Origin: Tubiluchus corallicola | Lineage: Eukaryota > Priapulida > Priapulimorpha > Priapulimorphida > Tubiluchidae | NCBI GenBank assembly: GCA_030141605.1 | Contig: JAQGDQ010000014.1 | Location: 1,139,001-1,199,000 of the forward strand | Direction: 5' to 3' | Length of the DNA: 60,000 nt | Shown: one piece after another, positions 26,657 to 40,046 of the stretch | Layout: each line of letters starts with the position of its first letter | How positions within the stretch are numbered: the first letter of the stretch is position 1 | Position numbers and translations under genes: made by a program | The notes under the pieces: model-generated | Database searches by the model: none | What the model was told of the DNA's origin: nothing | The model's input: the letters and a program-made list of their open reading frames with translations, nothing else

Positions 26657-27945
26657 AACTGTGATTTTGGTGGTGGTCGTGAGGGAATGGCTTGACCAGC
26701 ATGTAATGGATGGACTCGACTGGCCTAGAATGAATTGACATGCTGACATGAGTAAAGTTACAGGAGTGCGTTGAACTAACAAGAAATGGACTGGCCCGAC
26801 TTGACTGGATTGGATTGACCATCATCATTGTCATTATCTTCACCATTATAACTACCGTTACTATTCCTGTCAATGCTGTTGTAGTCATCTTCACTCACTT
26901 TATCGTCACCGCTGTTGTTGTTATTTTCAATATTAGCGTCATCCTTGACGTCGAGAAACGATGATTGCCATGAGCTTTGACGTAATTGGCTGATTATTCA
27001 TAGGCGTCATCATGGCGAACACTATTTACGGATTAACGCTGATATCAATATTTCATAAATTCACAATATTTCAATCCATATTTACGTTAATTTGCCGTAC
27101 CATAATTAACTTTCCCGTAATCAAAGCGCTGTTTTCTACATCCTGCTCAGTGCTAAGTTTCTCAGTCTGATCGTTTTCGTCGTCTTTTTCTTGAGTTTAC
27201 CATGTTTTATTCTGCTTAATGGCAGGAAAGACGAAGTTTATGAGTCTCCCCGTTTCCCGTTCTGCACCCGTCTCCTAGCCCAGAAATGATCAGGTGGCAA
27301 TAACATTTGATTGTCCCAGAAGTTATTTCACAATTTACTCGGCTGCTTAATTGACAAACGGGCTGAGACAGACGGAACTAATAGTCATAAACAAATAACA
27401 GCTACCTAAATGACGGCAGCCGCTGTAATTTAAATCAATTTCGGCCTGTGGAAAAATAAATTACCATAGAAAAAAGGCTAGAGTTTGTTTTAAAGATTCT
27501 TAAATGGACCGGAAATTATTTTTTTCCTGGATTTATTCATGCTGATTATGAGCTGTGAAGACGACATCTCAGTATTTCAACATAGAAAGCTATTATAATA
27601 TGGCTTTTTTGCAGACTGTTTTTCAGAGGAGAGGAGAGCATCTGAAGAAAGTATAGTTTTTGGTAAAAGACGCTTCAGTAAGATGTTAATTCTATGTTAA
27701 TTCATGCAGATACTAAATTCACACATAAAGGTATTTTCGGATTTGAGTCAAGTCTGTATTTATATTTATAGGCCCATTCGTTCATGAAATGAACCTTCAC
27801 TGCGCTTTTCTCGACTACGCCTTTCCATATAAAATTTTCTCAAATGAACGAATAGTGAAAGAGTATGCACTGAAAATGTTTAAATCATTCTATCATATTA
27901 CCCTGGTGGTCTCGCCTCTCTTTCTAGCTGTCTGTCTGTATCTCT
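26657..27945. other. noncoding
   Basis: Cryptic ACTGGATT words to 26820, then high-complexity sequence. No exon recognised. Confidence 0.5.
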
Positions 27946-27946
27946 A

Positions 27947-28034
<88 letters not shown>

Positions 28035-28083
28035 CATCTATCCATCTATCCATCTATCCATCTATCCATCTATCCATCTATCC

Positions 28084-28134
<51 letters not shown>

Positions 28135-28262
28135 CATCTATCCATCTATCCATCTATCCGTTCATCCGTCCGTCCGTCCGTCCGCCCGTCCGTCCGTCCG
28201 TCCGTCCGTCCGTCCGTCCGTCCGTCCGTCCATCCATCCATCCATCCATCCATCCATCCATC
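27946..28262 (+). repeat. compound TATC/CATC/CGTC tetranucleotide array
   Basis: Blocks in order: TATC (27946-28030), alternating TATC-CATC (to about 28085), TATC (to about 28130), alternating TATC-CATC (to about 28160), CGTC (28161-28228) and CATC (28230-28262). Every change between block types is made of transitions. CTGT and CT repeats follow. Confidence 0.95.
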
Positions 28263-28330
28263 TATCTCTGTTTATCTCTATCGGTCTGTCTGTCTGTCCG
28301 TCTACCTATTTCTCTCCTTTGTTTCCTCCG

Positions 28331-28334
<4 letters not shown>

Positions 28335-28403
<69 letters not shown>
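28335..28403 (+). repeat. CT dinucleotide array
   Basis: An almost uninterrupted (CT)n run of about 34 units that continues the repeat-rich block beginning at 27.9 kb. Confidence 0.96.
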
Positions 28404-28406
<3 letters not shown>

Positions 28407-28748
28407 GTGTCCCTGTTGTGCTCTCTCTGTCTGTTTTTCATTTTCATTCACTCACTCACTCATCAAAATTACGTAAACAGACCTAGGAAGTTTATATACG
28501 CATGCTTACCATATTTCGTTAGGCTCAAACATGTTTATGTTTATAATTAGACATGTTGCACGTTTTTTAGCTAAAACAGTCAAGTAAGCAGCTATTATAC
28601 TCACTTTTAAGGGACTTAAAGAAATAACTTGGGTTCAAAGTGAAATATGAATATTGAATAGATACGTAAACTGACATACTTGCGACGCACAATTACTCTC
28701 TGGCAAATTATTAAAGGCAAAGAAAATTGAAGATTTATAATACAAATA

Positions 28749-28775
28749 CATATATATATATATATATATATATAC
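28749..28775 (+). repeat. AT dinucleotide run
   Basis: About 13 TA units; a short self-complementary run that can extrude as a cruciform. Confidence 0.93.
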
Positions 28776-29106
28776 ATTATATAAACATAAATGTATAAGG
28801 GTCTATGAAGCCGAAGAAACTTTTTTAAAAATTAACAAACACCATACCTAATATCAAGTAATTTTACTAAATGGAATATCTCTCCAAACCCTACTGTAAA
28901 CAAATAAGAACTAATTTTGTGCAATCACATCATCACCATAATAACGTACTATTTATATAATTAATTACGTGGTATAGCATTATAACTTACTATTATTTCT
29001 TTATTTTCGCAACGTCTTTAAAAACAAGAGTTATAGGAGTATTCGTCAATTACGTTCTATTATGTTAGCACCTTCTTTAGCTTCCACATTGTTCAAACTG
29101 TAGCTG

Positions 29107-29340
29107 CATAGAAAAAAAGAAAAAAAGAGAAGAAAAGAAAGAAAGAACGAAAGAAAAAAGAAAGAAAGAAAGAAAGAAGAAAAGAAAGAAAGAAAGAAAA
29201 GAAAGAAGAAAGAAGAAAGAAAAGAAAAAAGAAAGAAAGAAGGAATTCACTGTATAAATAAAGACTAAACTAGACGAAAAAGAAATGAAAGAAAAAAGAA
29301 AGAATGAAGATAGGAAAAAGGAAAAAGAAAAGAAAGATTG
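29107..29340 (+). repeat. polypurine (GAAA) tract
   Basis: 29110-29242 is almost all purine (one C near 29148) in GAAA, GAAAA and AAAG units. After a 35-bp gap the purine run resumes to 29340. Long mirror-like purine runs of this kind can form triplex (H-DNA). Confidence 0.9.
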
Positions 29341-32300
29341 AAAAAAAGATATACCCAGCTAGACAGCCTAGCAGTAAGCGGCAAATAAATAGTCATTGAA
29401 TATTTTTATCAGCAGCCGTAAAGATAGGAAGACCTTCAATGGCCTCTCCGACAAATTATACACCTTCGCTGACATGGCTCTTATGTTATTCAACATATTT
29501 CTATTGACATTGACAGCTTCTGCACTGCCTATAGCATGTCGACAAATGACAGGAAAAAGCTTATGCAAAATAATGTTAGTGTTTAAGCGATTTAGTCAAC
29601 ACACGACAGAGCACTCAACAAACATTAGCTGCTACATAATCTGCCCCTTGGTGAATCTCAGCAAAATCCTCAAACCCGGAGCTACCCGATAAAAAGATTG
29701 ACGTATGAATAATAACGGCAAAAATCAGAATATATCAAGTGGTCTGCTTGGTGTCTGAGTAAAAATCGGAGCAAATATCTTTGTCTTTATTAATGATGTC
29801 GTCATCGCCGCGGTCATGTTTTAAAGTACTTTCCGTCTAATGACATACATACGTAGGATAATGGTTGCCTTTTTACAGTTCCACTGACCAACGGTGACCA
29901 GCGGACACTGCCGTTGATACTACTACGTTGGTTTGAACTGCGAGTTTAAATAAGGCAGTATTGGCAGACCTGCCAGCTGGTTAAGACCAATATGCACGCT
30001 AAAAGAGTTAACAGCAAAAACAGCAGAACCACTGTTTTTTAATTATTGTAAATGCTACATATTATACATGTATTACAACAAGTTATTTCCAATGGTCTTC
30101 ATTAAGATCACCAAGACTTACAGAAAGTCTCATGGACAAAAACGTATAAATAAGGGCAATTGATTCTGTTATTCAAATTTTACACTTGGCAGATCATTCA
30201 AAAACTGCAGAACATTCTCCATTCAAAGGCAAACTGTAATTTTATTAAGGGTATTTTTTATAATGTCTGGAGACTGAATATATTCAGAATGTAAAAAAGG
30301 TGCTAACTAAGATGATCGATGTCAAAAGAAGAAGTGTTCTCCCGACACACCGAGGCACTCTATATAGCAGTGCAATGCTTCTTTGAAGTATTTACTTGTT
30401 CTTTCAATATAATGCTATGTCTAAAGCAACAAGCAAACTATTTAGTTCTTTGGCGTAGGTAAGTCATTGGTTTTACTATGCTGAAGGAATGACATGCGAT
30501 TGTTGAACAAACGGCAGCTATGTAAAAAAAAAAACTACACACATGACTATGACTTTTTCTTTGACACAATATTTCGAAAACACATCGATGTCGAATGTCA
30601 AATGTTACACTCAGTCTCTACGGAAGAAGTACCATATTATGTTGAGTGAATGATGCTTAGAAGGTGTCACTTTGCAAGTCCATAATACGTACATTTGGCA
30701 ATTTAATTGGTATAAAAATAATATTGCTGATGAAACACGATTTTACTACAAATAATGTCTTCAAGTCGTGTCAATAAACAAAATTCTACTTTGACCGCCC
30801 TGTGTTTTAAAGTCTCTGTTAAATTTCTTAGAGTACGACCAATTCTTATGCCATGTGTTCTATATATCACATTTTCACAGGTCTTTATTTTGTTTGAATA
30901 GTGGATGTCTCCATGTACTGCGCGCGCTGAGTATCTCATTTGCATTCAAACTCGGTAGCTAACTATGTTCTATACATGTTGATGACATATTTAGCACCGC
31001 AACCAAATTTTCATGCAGCTCATGGCCTGATACCTAGGCTACAACGCTTTCTATTCGCACTCGAGCATTACCAGCAAGAAAGGGTAAGGAATAATGGAGT
31101 ATCGTGTTTTCTGCAGTGCAGAGCTCGCTATGTTATGAAACTTTGGCCCACCTCGGTAAATAAACTAAAAATAGACCCCAACCCCAGAAATACTCAGCGG
31201 TTGCAGTCTTGGGTTCGAATCTTGCGAATGCTGACAGACACCTCTTTTATTATTCGTTATTTGTGTGTTTTTTAATAGGTTAATTTTTATATTAATGTGC
31301 ATATACCGCAGGAATAGTTTAGACGTTAAAGACATATACCGACATAAAATACTTAAAAAATGGCAACACATGTGGGTAATATTAAGTAAGTAAGAAGACA
31401 ATATATTTTTTCAGGATAAATTTGACTGTTTTGCTGTTGCTTGTTGTTGTTGCGTCGTTGTCGTTGTCGCTATCGCTGTAGAAGTAGTTGCCGTTTCTGT
31501 TTCCGTTGTCGTTGTCATTATTGTTCCTGTTGTTTGCCTGGATGATGTCATGCTCTACATTTTAACGCCGTGCTAAATGATTAATTTAAGCTATTCTAAG
31601 AAGAAAACCTAATGAACATTGCCACTGCTGCAGCGTGTCACATCATTTATACGCAACCAGTGGCAACAATTAGTGTGGCTTGATAATATCTAAGTCATTC
31701 AAGTTATTGCAAAAATAAACAAGTTCCAATAATCGCTTACATAATAGTTAGTTCGGCAAACGAAGAAACTGCTGAGTGATAAACAAGTGAAGTGACTGAA
31801 CGAATAAGGAATGAATGAATGAACAAAAAATGAAACAGACAAGCGAGCGCATGAACGCATGAACACAATGAACGACAAGTACACTAATAAGTGAATGAAG
31901 AAGATAGCGAAAGAACGAACTAACAAATAAACCAACAATTTGTTTGCGAACTAGCAAAAAGCAAATAAATAAACATCGATGGCTACTATATTTAAAATAT
32001 TCTAACGTTTTTGTAAGTGACCATTGAAGTACCACGAACAAACTTCAGGAAGAATATTTTCATTGCAGTAGATCATTACTCAGAATAAATTAATATTTGA
32101 GACGCTATTCTGTCAAAGATGATATTATTCTAACATCGACAAATGTAAAATGCCATAACAAGGTAATCACGAAAAAATGAGGACTCGAAAATTCGAATGA
32201 TACACATAATAGCGATGACAAAGTAAATTTTGAGCATAATAGCCAAGTTAATTTCAACTTTCTAACTGACACTTTATGATTAATAACCCTGGAATTTAAA

Positions 32301-32619
32301 AATAAATGACACTCGAACAATAATTTTCATTACAAACCCATTAGAAAGATTTAACGGCTGGTGAAAGAACACAAAAAATTCCTATTGTTGTTGCGAATAA
32401 ATTTATAATTACTGCATATTTTATACTTAGCTATAACGCTAAAATTAAACCAAAATTTATAAGAACAACAATTCAGTTTTAGTTGTTTATAAAAATTTTA
32501 TCTTAATTTATCTTAACTCGTACTCACTTCTAAGCCTTCTAAGGTGTCTAGTGCTTCAAAAGTCTCTCATTAGTTTTAATAATAGTATTTTTATTAATGA
32601 CAAAATTTTCTATTTGTCA
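29341..32619. other. noncoding
   Basis: Short frames only. 31800-31960 is rich in GAAC, GAAT and AACA words. A B-box-like GGTTCGAATC at 31208 lacks an A box. Confidence 0.5.
31430..31535 (+). repeat. cryptic TTG/GTC-rich stretch
   Basis: GTTGTTGTT, GTCGTTGTC and GTTTCCGTT motifs without long pure runs; low complexity, noncoding. Confidence 0.7.
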
Positions 32620-32672
32620 GTCTACGTTTCACGTGAATTCTACGTAGTGAGTCTACGTTTCACGTGAATTCA
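32620..32672 (+). repeat. 31-bp tandem duplication
   Basis: GTCTACGTTTCACGTGAATT occurs at 32620 and 32651. Each copy carries CACGTG, an E-box palindrome. Confidence 0.85.
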
Positions 32673-32865
32673 AGTGGCATCAAAGTTGATTTCATAAAAC
32701 TACCGCTGCGATTTAATGTGCACCTATAATAAATGCTGCACGCTCTTTTGTATGTGTACACCTCAGTCAATATGGTAGCAGAGAAAACGGCGTTGACCAG
32801 ACCCTAGACTAAAAAAAATTCTCAATTATTAAGCCTGTTCGCGAGAACCATAACGGGGTAGTTAA

Positions 32866-33336
<471 letters not shown>

Positions 33337-33614
33337 AATGATTATTCCTATTTCGGTACTTTGTGTATATGGTATACATTTGTTATAGTTTAAAGGCGTT
33401 TGTGTCAGAATACCACAGATACAAGATTTGTCTGACTTTAGTATAATTAAATAGGTAATACTAAGTGTATGAGTATGGTAGCTATTAATGAAATTATTCA
33501 ATACTTTTTTGCAGGCCGTTTTTCTTTCTCCAATCCAGTTCTTATAATTCAAAATATGCAGGCTCATAAAATTTGCACGATAGCCACTAGAATTAGGGAC
33601 TGCACAATTACTAC

Positions 33615-33969
33615 TGACCTTGGGTCGTAGTGTCAAGTTCGCGATAAACGTCGAACTTTTCAAATACCTTTTAGGTAGAATCGTTTTTTTGTCCATTAGA
33701 CGTAGGTCGGGTAGATGAACAATACGTATTCTTCGGAAATCAGGTAAATGAACAATACGTATTTTTTGGAAAGCAGGGCATGGTAAAGTTCCAACTACAA
33801 ATGCAAAAGGAGAGCCAACTTTGGCGACCTTTTGCAAATTTTTGGTAGAGTACGACCTTTACGCATACTGTACGATAAAGTGGGAGTGACCTTGCAAAAG
33901 ATCAAGGTCGATGCACTTAGTCCTTCCCCTTAGATCAAAGGGCTAAGATCGCCATGCCGGAAAAGGTCA
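33615..33969. promoter_or_regulatory. cluster of AGGTCA-type nuclear-receptor half-sites
   Basis: TGACCTTGG (33615), CGACCTTTT (33825), CGACCTTT (33853), TGACCTTGCA (33887), TCAAGGTCG (33902) and AAGGTCA (33963). The TGACCTTG and CAAGGTCG pair faces outward across a short spacer. TCAAGGTCA is the extended site of ERR/SF-1-type receptors. Only the sequence match supports this. Confidence 0.3.
33711..33776 (-). repeat. 33-bp tandem duplication
   Basis: GTAGATGAACAATACGTATT (33711) and GTAAATGAACAATACGTATT (33744) head two 33-bp copies. The unit is a multiple of three, so a minus-strand open frame (33837-33334) reads an 11-residue repeat, RIRIVHLPD plus two residues. That frame runs into the GATT array and is not recognised as a gene. 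Confidence 0.85.
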
Positions 33970-35228
33970 GATTGTGGTCGAACTCGTCCTAAGGCTCTGA
34001 GCTTGACTTAGGACTCAAATTTTTTGCATGGTTAGCTACTAGTGTTGAAGAAATGTGCATTAGACAATTGCCATATTGGCCCTAATACAAAAATGGCGTT
34101 TACAACTTTGATAAACCTAGCTAAAATTCAGCCAAAGTCGAATAGCAATAGTGTCAAAAACAAAAAGAGGCACATGTGCATTAAACTAACGATAATTTAC
34201 GGATAACCAAGAGCGGCATATTTGATAGCCACGGCTTTCGTTCTTTTTTAATACACCACTCTGCACTTCAAACGGTGGAAATCTAAAAATGGATACATTT
34301 CTAATATGTTTGGCAGACGCTATACACATACTATACATAACATTTGCATGCAGATGTTACTGTTCCAGTCACATTGAAATAAGCTCCAATTTATTAGTAA
34401 ATTAATTTAGTTGTAAGTCTGAAAATTTGTAGATCTACCTTTGTTTTACCTGGGCGTTATGAAATCAGAGTTGATGAAATTTTATTATCATATTTGGATA
34501 TAAACCCAAACAGTCAAACTGGTTTATAGTGCCGGAAGACATAAGTTCAACTATTTTATAGTCTGACTTCGGATAAAATGTTTATTTCATACAAATCATA
34601 AATGCTCGAATTCAAGCACGCACTTTGAGTATAGTCTAGTTCAGATGAATCATCAAGAACAGACAGCAATTAATAAGCAACATGGAAGCATTAATCAGAA
34701 ATTCATTAAAATTCTTGTTTTCCTGAATTAAATTCATTTGTGCTTAGTCAACAAATATACAAAATTAACTAACCATAAGCTTTATGATTATAAATCGAGT
34801 TACGTTTTGTTCAGAACTAGTCATTTGATTCATTCACAATTATATTCATTAAATTGTTGATCAAAAGCCGATTAAACGTTTCTTATATATAAAAAAGCTC
34901 ACAGTCTTTTAAGTATGTAGACAAAAGAAAAATATTTTAAGGCCTGTATACATTAATAAAGTTATTTCACTTGAATTTCAAGCTTTTCTATAATTTTCGA
35001 GTTTGTTCTACAACTGAGCACATTTTTACAACTATGTAATTTCTTCCAAATGCTAATTTGAATAACCGAATATTTTTCCATTTCTGAGAACTTTAAAAAA
35101 GCGAACATAAACATGTAAACAAGAAACAAGGGCACTGCAATAAGAGAAGCTGTTTTTTGGTAAACTAATAAAATCATTATTAAGGAACATTGTCGTTATT
35201 ATTATCATTGCTCCTATTATTGTTATAA

Positions 35229-35266
<38 letters not shown>

Positions 35267-36439
35267 GTTGTTGTTGTTATAATTATTATTTTTATTATTA
35301 TTATAAGCAGGCAAAGAAAACCTTTATTTACATTCAGTTGGTAGCATTTGTTTAATCAGATTATCAGTACTTGTTGTTTATTAGTAAAAGTTTGGTTTTA
35401 GATGCAACTCTCCTTTTCCGCAATCGTTTAGTCATCAAAATAAATCACAATCTTATATTTATGATTAACTGCACCACGATGCAAATGTTCACACCTACAC
35501 ACAAACACACAAAAAAGAATTATTGCTTTTTAAATAACGCAATTAATAAAAACAAGTAAATGTAAAACCACAATTGGAATTTGTTTATAAAAAATATATT
35601 CATGTGTTTTCTTTAATTAGTTCTATTACGTAGTTCTAAAAATTAGAACTTTTTACTTAGTTGTAAAAATTTGTAATTTCTACTGTAATTCCTGCTCTAG
35701 TAATTTACTTACAGTTTTACCTAAATTCATATTTAATTATCACTTTAGTAAAAACACAAGTTTGTAGAAGCTATAATTTGCTAAATTTGTCTGGACATCT
35801 TTTTATAATAGTCACAGATGCATAACTATTATGAATAAACAGCGCAAACAAAATAATCGCAAGCTTGATTTTATAAACAAATGTAAAGTTTAATATTATT
35901 AACGCGTTTTCATGTTTATGTCCAAAAAGTTTTGAACTGAAGACGACGTTAATTTCTGTATTCGAACTTCAAACTCGGTCTTTGTGGAACAGCAGAGCTT
36001 CTGGTTATTTTCAAATGCGTTTGTGTAAATGTAACATGTAAGTGACTCAAGAAAATTAATATCGTTATGCAAATAAAAAACTGGTCAAGATAGATTTTTA
36101 ACAAATTTATCTAATAAGAACTTGCAAACGCATGAAAGTGTTCTAGAGTCATATATTTAGTAGAAGTTTATCACAAAGTGCCTGGGAAGCCAAAAACTAT
36201 GATAACTAAGGTTTGGTGAAACCTTTCACAGTAGCCTACCTTTTGGCATCACGCGCGACTGCAAATCAGCGGCTTATCGTTCGTTTCAGACGCGACATTT
36301 TTGATATAAATCTTTTTAAACTACAAACGTTCCATATGGGGACCACAAATAAATTTACAAATTTATTAATTGTTACACCTTTGATCTATAATAATAATAA
36401 AACAAACTTTTTATCGCAAGCACACGCCAGATATTGTTA
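33970..36439. other. AT-rich noncoding
   Basis: Apart from the TTA array near 35.2 kb, nothing recognised. Confidence 0.5.
35196..35305 (+). repeat. TTA/TTG trinucleotide array
   Basis: ATT units dominate, with a GTT block near 35265-35278 and TAATT interruptions. Confidence 0.92.
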
Positions 36440-36710
36440 GTATTCACACGGTACGACGATCGTATCTCTACAACACAGATACACGCACCAGGCCTACTCA
36501 AAATGCCATCAAAGTTTCGGCAATTACGGACGAAGACACTCTTCACCGGACTAGAACTGGCTTCTCTACCCCGAGTACGTCTAAAGAGGGAAAGAACAAG
36601 TGTAGAATACTAACCAGGAATGAGTAAACCGAGGTTCCATATACGGAGAGAGGTGTCGAACCAGCGTCGGTGAGAACATGACGAACCACTGCACAGCTAA
36701 CAGTCGCTTC
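36440..36710 (-). mobile_element. candidate tRNA-derived SINE
   Basis: On the minus strand an A-box-like TTAGCTGTGCAGTGG (36700-36686) is followed after 23 bases by a B box GGTTCGACACC (36662-36652), the layout of a pol III tRNA-type promoter. The tRNA-like head covers about 36710-36645. A GC-richer, nonrepetitive body of about 200 bp follows toward 36440, in contrast to the AT-rich surroundings. The SINE's 3' end is not clear and no second copy is in the window. Confidence 0.5.
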
Positions 36711-39114
36711 AGAAAAAAGTCGACACGTCGTCTGTCGTACGGGATGACAAGATGATGCTCACAATGGCAGCTCACTGCTGTCCGAACATAATGTGCTGAC
36801 TATAATGTTATTAGCTGACTAAGTGCTTGGTGCGAATGCATGTGTAGTAATGAGGGCAGTGGCTCCAGTGCGCGTGCCTGTAATCTTATCACTGGTACCC
36901 GGGCTATTAGTACTCCCAGTGTCATAACCTCCGGTCCAGTTTTGATAAGATTACGTCTGCTACCCGCTAACTTAATCAGTCCGCCTGTTTAGGATGCTGC
37001 AAATCAGATTTTGACAGGTTGCCGAGTTTGTGGTTGCGAGCTAAGAACATTTGCGGTGACAATGCCCATATTTAGCGATGATGATTGCATTAAGATTTGC
37101 TCACAGGGGCTTCTTTGTCACACAAAGCGTTCAAGGGTAATAATCAATGGCTTCGTCTAAACTTACAATAAACGTGAGGTAATGAAGTTTTAAGACAAGA
37201 TGCTGTAATTCACTGGCAAACCTATAGCATGAAAACAAGACCCAGTATTTCTTGACAAAAAATGAAATAATTTTAGACGGGTATGAAAACTTAGAATTAC
37301 ATTTTATTTCGTGTAACTCAACGTGGTATCAATAAAGCTAGTAAAGTTGAATTTGTGGTGCCTTAAATCATAGGTAATGAAGTAATAGAAGACTAAATAA
37401 CGTACATTTTTAGAATTTTACTTCAAAAAGGTGTTTGGGAACCCGAGATCTAGAGGTGGTTGAAATTTCAATTCTTTGAGAATGAATTGTAACGTTCTAA
37501 ATTTCTGTGAGAACATTACGGCTGCTCAAACAATGAACCTAGTTACAGAAGACCTAATAAATGAGACGCAAGTTGCCAGTACGCTAAAAAACTATAGATC
37601 ATTAAAACATGCAGAACCCATATGCTTCTAACAGTAAAAACACAACACAATGAAAAATTCGACAGGTCATAGGCGTACGAGGCGGGGAGTAAAGGGGGGG
37701 GGGGCGGTTACCCTCGCAGAGCAAGTGAATTTTACATTTTCAAAGCAAAAACTATTTATTTTCTGGGCAAATAATTGTACAGTGAAATTTCCAAATCTAA
37801 TATTTCTAAATGCTTAAAATGCACAAAAATAAAATTTCAAAGCTCAACAGCTTTAAAGAATGCCAAAGTAGACTTAATTTTATTTTTTAAAATTTTTTTG
37901 CTTATTTCTGCTTGGGGGGTGAAAATATTCGTAAAGTTCAGTTTTTGCAAAAGGTTTTTCACAGTCTTTATTTTAACATTAAATTTACAAATGTTTGTGT
38001 TCACTACAGTATTTAACAATGCTGTTGTATCATTTGGAAAAGGAATTCCGATTAGAAAGAATTGTAAATTGCGTTACTTCGTTAAACATCGGTCATTACC
38101 CTCGGCTTAAATTTTATTTAAAAACACTTTCTTCGTCCTTCTTGTCTTGAAAGTCGGGGTGATGCACGTCAGGGGTTGCGAATGGGCCTCGTAGGCTGAG
38201 TGCCTCATTTCTTCTAAATCTGGCCCCGAGTAGGCATATAAATGTTTTGTTTTTAGACACTTTTGTCAGTCTACGTCCTATATAAGTATGTACCCAGCTG
38301 TTTGCACTTATTTGGAAATTATATAGGAAATTATTTTCGGGGCATATTCCTTCTGCCCTCCTTGTGAAACTTCCTCCGGTACGCCCATAAACAGTTTATG
38401 CAGCTCCTGTTCACACAGGCAAAGAATGAATCGAGCGCACTCTCAGAATATAGTGCTGAGAAACATATAGCGGTTTTAGAATGATATTTTCAAGAACGAA
38501 TTTTAATGTACAGTTCCATACACCTTTGCATAACGATGAAATGACGATTTCTCGTGAAGACATGAAAATTGAAACACTAACACCGCATCCGTGAATGGAT
38601 CAATTAATTAAGTACTGAGCTATCTAATTATACAATTCAGCACTTTACAACAAAATAGTCACGAGCGTTTGGTTTGTCGTTGTTAGGATTAAATGCTGTC
38701 ATGGGATCGACAGCATTACAATGTGGGTTAATCAAAAGACATCTTTGATCTAAACCAAATTGCTCAATTCATATTTTGATCAGATGATAGCGGGTACTGC
38801 CTGGTAATCTCAGCATTGTGGACAATCATGTCTCAATCAGATGAAAGCACAAATATGTGGGTTGATTTTCTTTCCATCACAATCAAGGCCCTAGCTGCGG
38901 TTGCTATTTTTCAGCGCAGCAGAGATGTTCGCAGTTAGGTATGATTCTGACTCCTTAATTTAGTGTTCAAAAGTGAAATTTGCCGAGTGTACTGCAATGT
39001 CTCCTTCTCAGAACAGGGACGGGAAAATACAAATAATAATATGTAACCCCCCAAAAAACTACCGACTATGGAAAAAGTTTGGCCCAAGTTGAGAAATTCA
39101 TAAAATGTTCCCGC
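36711..39114. other. noncoding
   Basis: 36800-37150 is more complex and GC-richer than its surroundings and could be a conserved regulatory stretch, but no motif proves it. The G11 run is at 37.7 kb. Confidence 0.45.
37694..37704 (+). repeat. G11 homopolymer
   Basis: Eleven G residues preceded by GGCGGGGAG and followed by CGG, a local G-rich island with quadruplex potential in AT-rich DNA. Confidence 0.85.
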
Positions 39115-39285
39115 ACGAACGTACCATAAGTGTGTTATTTACAGTACATAAGTGTAACGTATACTGTTCGTGAGTGTACTTTTACCTATAAAAAATTACA
39201 GATTACCGTACATAAGTGTACTGTTTACCGTATAAAAGAGTACTGACTGCCATGGTGTACCGTACATAAGTATACTGTTTATAAA
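39115..39285 (+). repeat. degenerate repeats of GTACATAAGTGTACTGTTTA
   Basis: Four to five diverged copies of a ~22-bp motif (near 39120, 39143, 39207, 39230 and 39259) at irregular spacing of 23-64 bp. Each copy contains a GTAC..GTAC pair and is partly palindromic. Confidence 0.75.
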
Positions 39286-40007
39286 AACAGGTAACCTTTT
39301 GATAAGATTGGCAGTGGATAAAATGAAAAAAGAAAGGAAGAAACGAAAAAAGCAATTTGAAAAGGCGTTGAAAAAGACATTTTTTAATTTTTTAAAAAAA
39401 AGATGAAGAAAAATTCGCGAAGACAAAGAACAGAAAAGCAAACTTCGGAGAGGGGTGTCATAGGAGGGAGGAAGCACGAGAAAAGTAAGAACAGGAAATG
39501 AAGTTTGGAGTGTTTATTGAAAGATGCAACTTTAATTAAAACTTTAAAATATAAAATGCTGAAAACATGTTACAAATGTTTCAACTGCAAAGTCTAGCAG
39601 TCATTTTCAGTGTGATAGATTAAGCAATGGTTTTTACAGACAGAGCCTACAGTACAGAAATTCACTAATTATGTATTCAAGTGGAAGCCAAAGATGTGAT
39701 GAAACAGACATGTGGAAAAAATATATACAGTAAAACTATAGCTAGGTATTTGAAAACAAAGTTAAGGGAATTGAACAACTTTGCACATTACGAGTAGGCT
39801 TGTTAGGGTACATGGATAAACTTTCTTTTATTAATTGGTTCTAGTTATTTGTAGCTATGATTACAATGCAGAAATTATGAAAATCAGCCTTGTGGCTAGA
39901 GGCACAAATATGGTCATGAATGTCAGATTGAGGAGGATTCCTTAGTTTCTTGCAGTTCTAGACGAAATATCCAGATATCCTCGCATTCTTACTTTCAACA
40001 AAGGAAA

Positions 40008-40046
40008 AGAAAAGAAAAGAAAAGAAAAGAAAAGAAAAAGAAAGAA
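40008..40046 (+). repeat. AAAAG pentanucleotide array
   Basis: About six AAAAG units flanked by further A/G-rich sequence up to about 40120. Confidence 0.85.

Noticed and set aside
27789-28550. 253-codon frame rich in Ile-Tyr-Leu-Ser
   Set aside because: Driven by TATC, CATC, CGTC and CT repeats; no domain outside them.
31195-31225. B-box-like GGTTCGAATC
   Set aside because: No A box at the right distance on the same strand.
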